From assembly GCF_004357765.1 (NCBI RefSeq), contig NZ_SMTE01000002.1, positions 124,001 through 188,000 of the forward strand: 64,000 nt of DNA, written 5' to 3'. Below, piece by piece: positions 61,882-64,000 of this stretch; positions within the stretch are counted from its first letter, which is position 1; every line of letters begins with the position of its first letter. This DNA comes from Pseudomonas putida (lineage in GTDB: Bacteria; Pseudomonadota; Gammaproteobacteria; Pseudomonadales; Pseudomonadaceae). Position numbers and translations under genes: made by a program. The notes under the pieces are model-generated. The model made no database searches. It was not told where the DNA came from and worked only from the letters and a program-made list of their open reading frames with translations.

Positions 61882-63693
61882 TCAGGTGATGTCGGCCTTT
61901 TCCGGCTCGTCCAGCCCCATGGCGTGCAGACGGGCGTAGTGACCGTTGGCCTGCAGCAACTCGGCATGGGTGCCGCGTTCCACCAGACGCCCCTGGTCCA
62001 TGACCAGGATCAGGTCGGCCTTCTCGATGGTCGACAGGCGGTGGGCGATCACCAACGTGGTGCGGCCCTTCATCACGTGATCCAGGGCGGCCTGGATATG
62101 TCGCTCGGACTCGGTATCCAGGGCCGAGGTGGCCTCGTCGAGGATCAACAACGGCGAATTCTTCAGCAGAGCCCGGGCAATCGCCAGACGCTGGCGTTGA
62201 CCACCGGACAGCAGCACGCCGTTCTCGCCCACTTCGGTGTCGAAGCCCTTGGGCAGTTTGTCGACGAACTCCTTGGCATAGGCATCGGCCGCTGCCGCCT
62301 CGATATCGGCACGCGGAGCTCCGGCCAGGTCACCGTAAGCGATGTTATTGGCCACGGTGTCGTTGAACAGCGTGACATGCTGGGTCACCTGGGACACATG
62401 GCGTCGCAGGTTGCGCAGTCGGTACTTGGATATTTCCAGGCCATCGAGCAGGATCTGTCCCTGGTCATGGTGATAGAAGCGCGGAATCAACGCTGCCAGG
62501 GTCGACTTGCCGCTGCCTGAGCGGCCCACCAGCGCGATCATCTGTCCGGGCTCGGCCACGAAGCTGATGTCGCTGAGCACTTCACGGTCGGTGCCGGGGT
62601 AGCTGAAGCTCAGGTTGCGCACTTCCAGGCGGCCTTCCACGCGGTCCTTCTCGACCGTGCCGGTATCCACCTCAGGGGCTTCGTCGAGCTGCTCGAAGAT
62701 GCTCTCGGCGCCGGCAAGGCCTTTCTGAATGGTCGAGCTGACCTCGGAAAGCTGGCGGATCGGCTTGGGCAGCAGGCCGGCGGCGGTGATGTAGGCCACC
62801 AGTTCACCGGCCGACGAATCGCCACGCATGAACAGCACCAGGAACATCAGCGCAGCCATGGCGGTGTAGATCACCAACTGCAGCATGGGGGTATACAGTG
62901 CGCCGGTCTTGGTCATCTTCAGCTGTTTGTCGGTGTTGCTCTGGCTGGCACGCTGGAAGCGCTTCTGCTCGTAGGTTTCACCGCCGAAACTGCGCACCAC
63001 CCGATAACCCTGGATGGTTTCCGAGGCAACGTGGGTGACATCGCCCATGGCTACCTGGATCTTCTTGCTCTGCTTGCGGAATTTCTTGCTGGCCACGCTG
63101 ACCATGATCGCGATGACCGGCAGGATGGCGAGCATCACCATGGTCAGCTGCCAGTTCATCCACACCAGGTAGCCGAACAGGAACACCACGGTCAGTCCCT
63201 CACGGATGACCACCTTGATCGCATCGGTGGCAGCACCGGTGACCATGGTCACGTTGAAGGTGATCCGCGAGATCAGATGCCCGGAGTTATGGTTGTCGAA
63301 GTAGCGATTGGGCAGCACCAACAGTTTGTTGAACAACTCCACACGCAGGTCGTGCACCAGGCCCAGGGAGACCTTGGCCAGGAAATAGTTTCCGAGGAAC
63401 GAACCGAAGCCTTGCCAGGCAGCGATCAGAATGATCAGCAAAGGCACGGCCTGCAGCAACTGCAGGTCACGCAGGTAAGGCACGTTGGGGAACAGGACCG
63501 CCTGCGGATTGCTCAGGCCATCGACGAAATATTTGAGGATCCCGGCCAGCATCGGCTGGGTCGAGGCGAAGATCACGAAACCGATGATGCTCAGCAGGAA
63601 AATGCCGACATAGGGTTTCACGTAGCTCAACAGCCGGAAATAGATCTTCAGGCTGGAGTTGTGCTCCGCCGGTCGCGGTGTTTCGGCCATCAT
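61882..63693 (-). CDS. msbA: Lipid A export ATP-binding/permease protein MsbA
   Basis: This 603-residue half-transporter flips lipid A-core across the inner membrane. The N-terminal six-helix domain (~20-320) is followed by the nucleotide-binding domain with Walker A GRSGSGKSTL, the signature LSGGQRQRLAIARA, Walker B PLLILDEATSALD and the switch His in LVIAHRLST. Two adjacent ATGs (63693, 63690) could serve as start. It lies 12 bp after the O-antigen ligase-like gene and before hldE, a lipopolysaccharide cluster. Confidence 0.96.
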   Translation of the reverse strand: MMAETPRPAEHNSSLKIYFRLLSYVKPYVGIFLLSIIGFVIFASTQPMLAGILKYFVDGLSNPQAVLFPNVPYLRDLQLLQAVPLLIILIAAWQGFGSFLGNYFLAKVSLGLVHDLRVELFNKLLVLPNRYFDNHNSGHLISRITFNVTMVTGAATDAIKVVIREGLTVVFLFGYLVWMNWQLTMVMLAILPVIAIMVSVASKKFRKQSKKIQVAMGDVTHVASETIQGYRVVRSFGGETYEQKRFQRASQSNTDKQLKMTKTGALYTPMLQLVIYTAMAALMFLVLFMRGDSSAGELVAYITAAGLLPKPIRQLSEVSSTIQKGLAGAESIFEQLDEAPEVDTGTVEKDRVEGRLEVRNLSFSYPGTDREVLSDISFVAEPGQMIALVGRSGSGKSTLAALIPRFYHHDQGQILLDGLEISKYRLRNLRRHVSQVTQHVTLFNDTVANNIAYGDLAGAPRADIEAAAADAYAKEFVDKLPKGFDTEVGENGVLLSGGQRQRLAIARALLKNSPLLILDEATSALDTESERHIQAALDHVMKGRTTLVIAHRLSTIEKADLILVMDQGRLVERGTHAELLQANGHYARLHAMGLDEPEKADIT

Positions 63694-63705
63694 CGAGCTC
63701 GCTGT

Positions 63706-64000
63706 TCAGGTTGAACCGGAAATTTTACCACAGGCTTTGTTTTCGGCACGCCCCCATGGCAATAGCATGACCAGACCAACCGGCAACCAACTGATGAACC
63801 ATTCAGCGCGTGGCGTATCGGTAAGGCTCGCGGCGTCGAACTGCATGGCCAGGGTTGAGTACAGCCACAGGCCTAGCAAGGCCTTACCCATACCCGTATG
63901 ACGGGCTCGGACGATTTCTGCAAACGCGAACAACCACACAGCTACCCAGAGCACCATTCCCGGCACCCCCAACTCCACTGCCGCGTGGGTGAACATATTG
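63706..64000 (-). CDS. O-antigen ligase-like membrane protein (C-terminal part)
   Basis: About 97 C-terminal residues are visible, entering the window at 64000. The segment FTHAAVELGVPGMVLWVAVW has the ligase/polymerase pattern (VELGxPG followed by a membrane helix), and two more hydrophobic segments follow before the charged end ENKACGKISGST. The 5' part lies beyond the right edge. Context directly before msbA and near hldE and waaA supports a WaaL-type role. Confidence 0.78.
   Translation of the reverse strand, partial: NMFTHAAVELGVPGMVLWVAVWLFAFAEIVRARHTGMGKALLGLWLYSTLAMQFDAASLTDTPRAEWFISWLPVGLVMLLPWGRAENKACGKISGST

Overview
The window is chromosomal backbone from a gamma-proteobacterium of the genus Pseudomonas, most likely the P. 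putida/fluorescens side. This rests on gene content and order (rpsF-rpsR-rplI-dnaB, rnr-rlmB, hfq-hflX-hflK-hflC-hisZ-purA, motAB-rsgA-orn, parE/parC neighbourhood, thiC-tolC-waaA-hldE-msbA), high GC with GC-rich third positions, and REP pairs with the core GCGGGCTTGCCCGCG. I see no prophage, insertion sequence, CRISPR array or integrated island. Both ends cut genes: ygiQ on the left and an O-antigen ligase-like gene on the right.

Layout. 1-8.2 kb (minus strand): ygiQ (partial), dnaB, the ribosomal operon rpsF-rpsR-membrane gene-rplI behind a strong promoter, then rnr-rlmB. 8.3-11.5 kb (plus): a promoter driving two identical tRNA-Leu(CAG) genes and a terminator, then a ferric-iron importer pair (binding protein and double-length permease, no ATPase beside them). 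11.5-26 kb (minus): a chemoreceptor, hisZ-purA, the run hfq-hflX-hflK-hflC, and amiB-mutL-miaA preceded by nnrD and tsaE. 26-34.9 kb: queG (plus), a TRIC-type membrane protein and orn (minus), rsgA (plus), motAB (minus, with a clear sigma-28 promoter), then an HDOD protein, rhodanese and psd (plus). 35-47 kb: serB with a divergent AhpA/YtjB membrane protein, a PqiC-like lipoprotein, and a long minus-strand series nudF-yqiB-cpdA-yqiA-parE-two periplasmic/membrane genes-parC. 47.4-51.8 kb: a DUF3298 lipoprotein, cytX and thiC with a TPP riboswitch. 51.9-64 kb: tolC, a delta-60-repeat protein, waaA, a LysR regulator, an SMR pump with three following genes, hldE, msbA and a partial waaL-like gene.

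Functional themes are translation and RNA quality control (S6, S18, L9, RNase R, RlmB, Hfq, MiaA, QueG, RsgA, Orn, HflX), DNA replication, repair and topology (DnaB, MutL, topoisomerase IV), the envelope (AmiB, Psd, WaaA, HldE, MsbA, TolC), thiamine synthesis and salvage (ThiC, CytX), and motility (MotAB, chemoreceptor).

The most interesting signal is the thiC leader (51446-51741). Besides a clear TPP aptamer it holds a 13-bp helix able to cover the thiC ribosome-binding site, a 10-nt segment perfectly complementary to the 5' edge of the aptamer whose pairing would be topologically incompatible with that helix, and a 41-codon upstream reading frame whose stop overlaps the thiC start (TGATG). 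Together they suggest a riboswitch acting through translational coupling. Other points for a second look are a possible cyclase-like domain in the SerB-linked membrane protein, a compositionally different repeat protein next to tolC, a structured rpsF leader, and an uncharacterised gene ending the SMR/oxidoreductase run.
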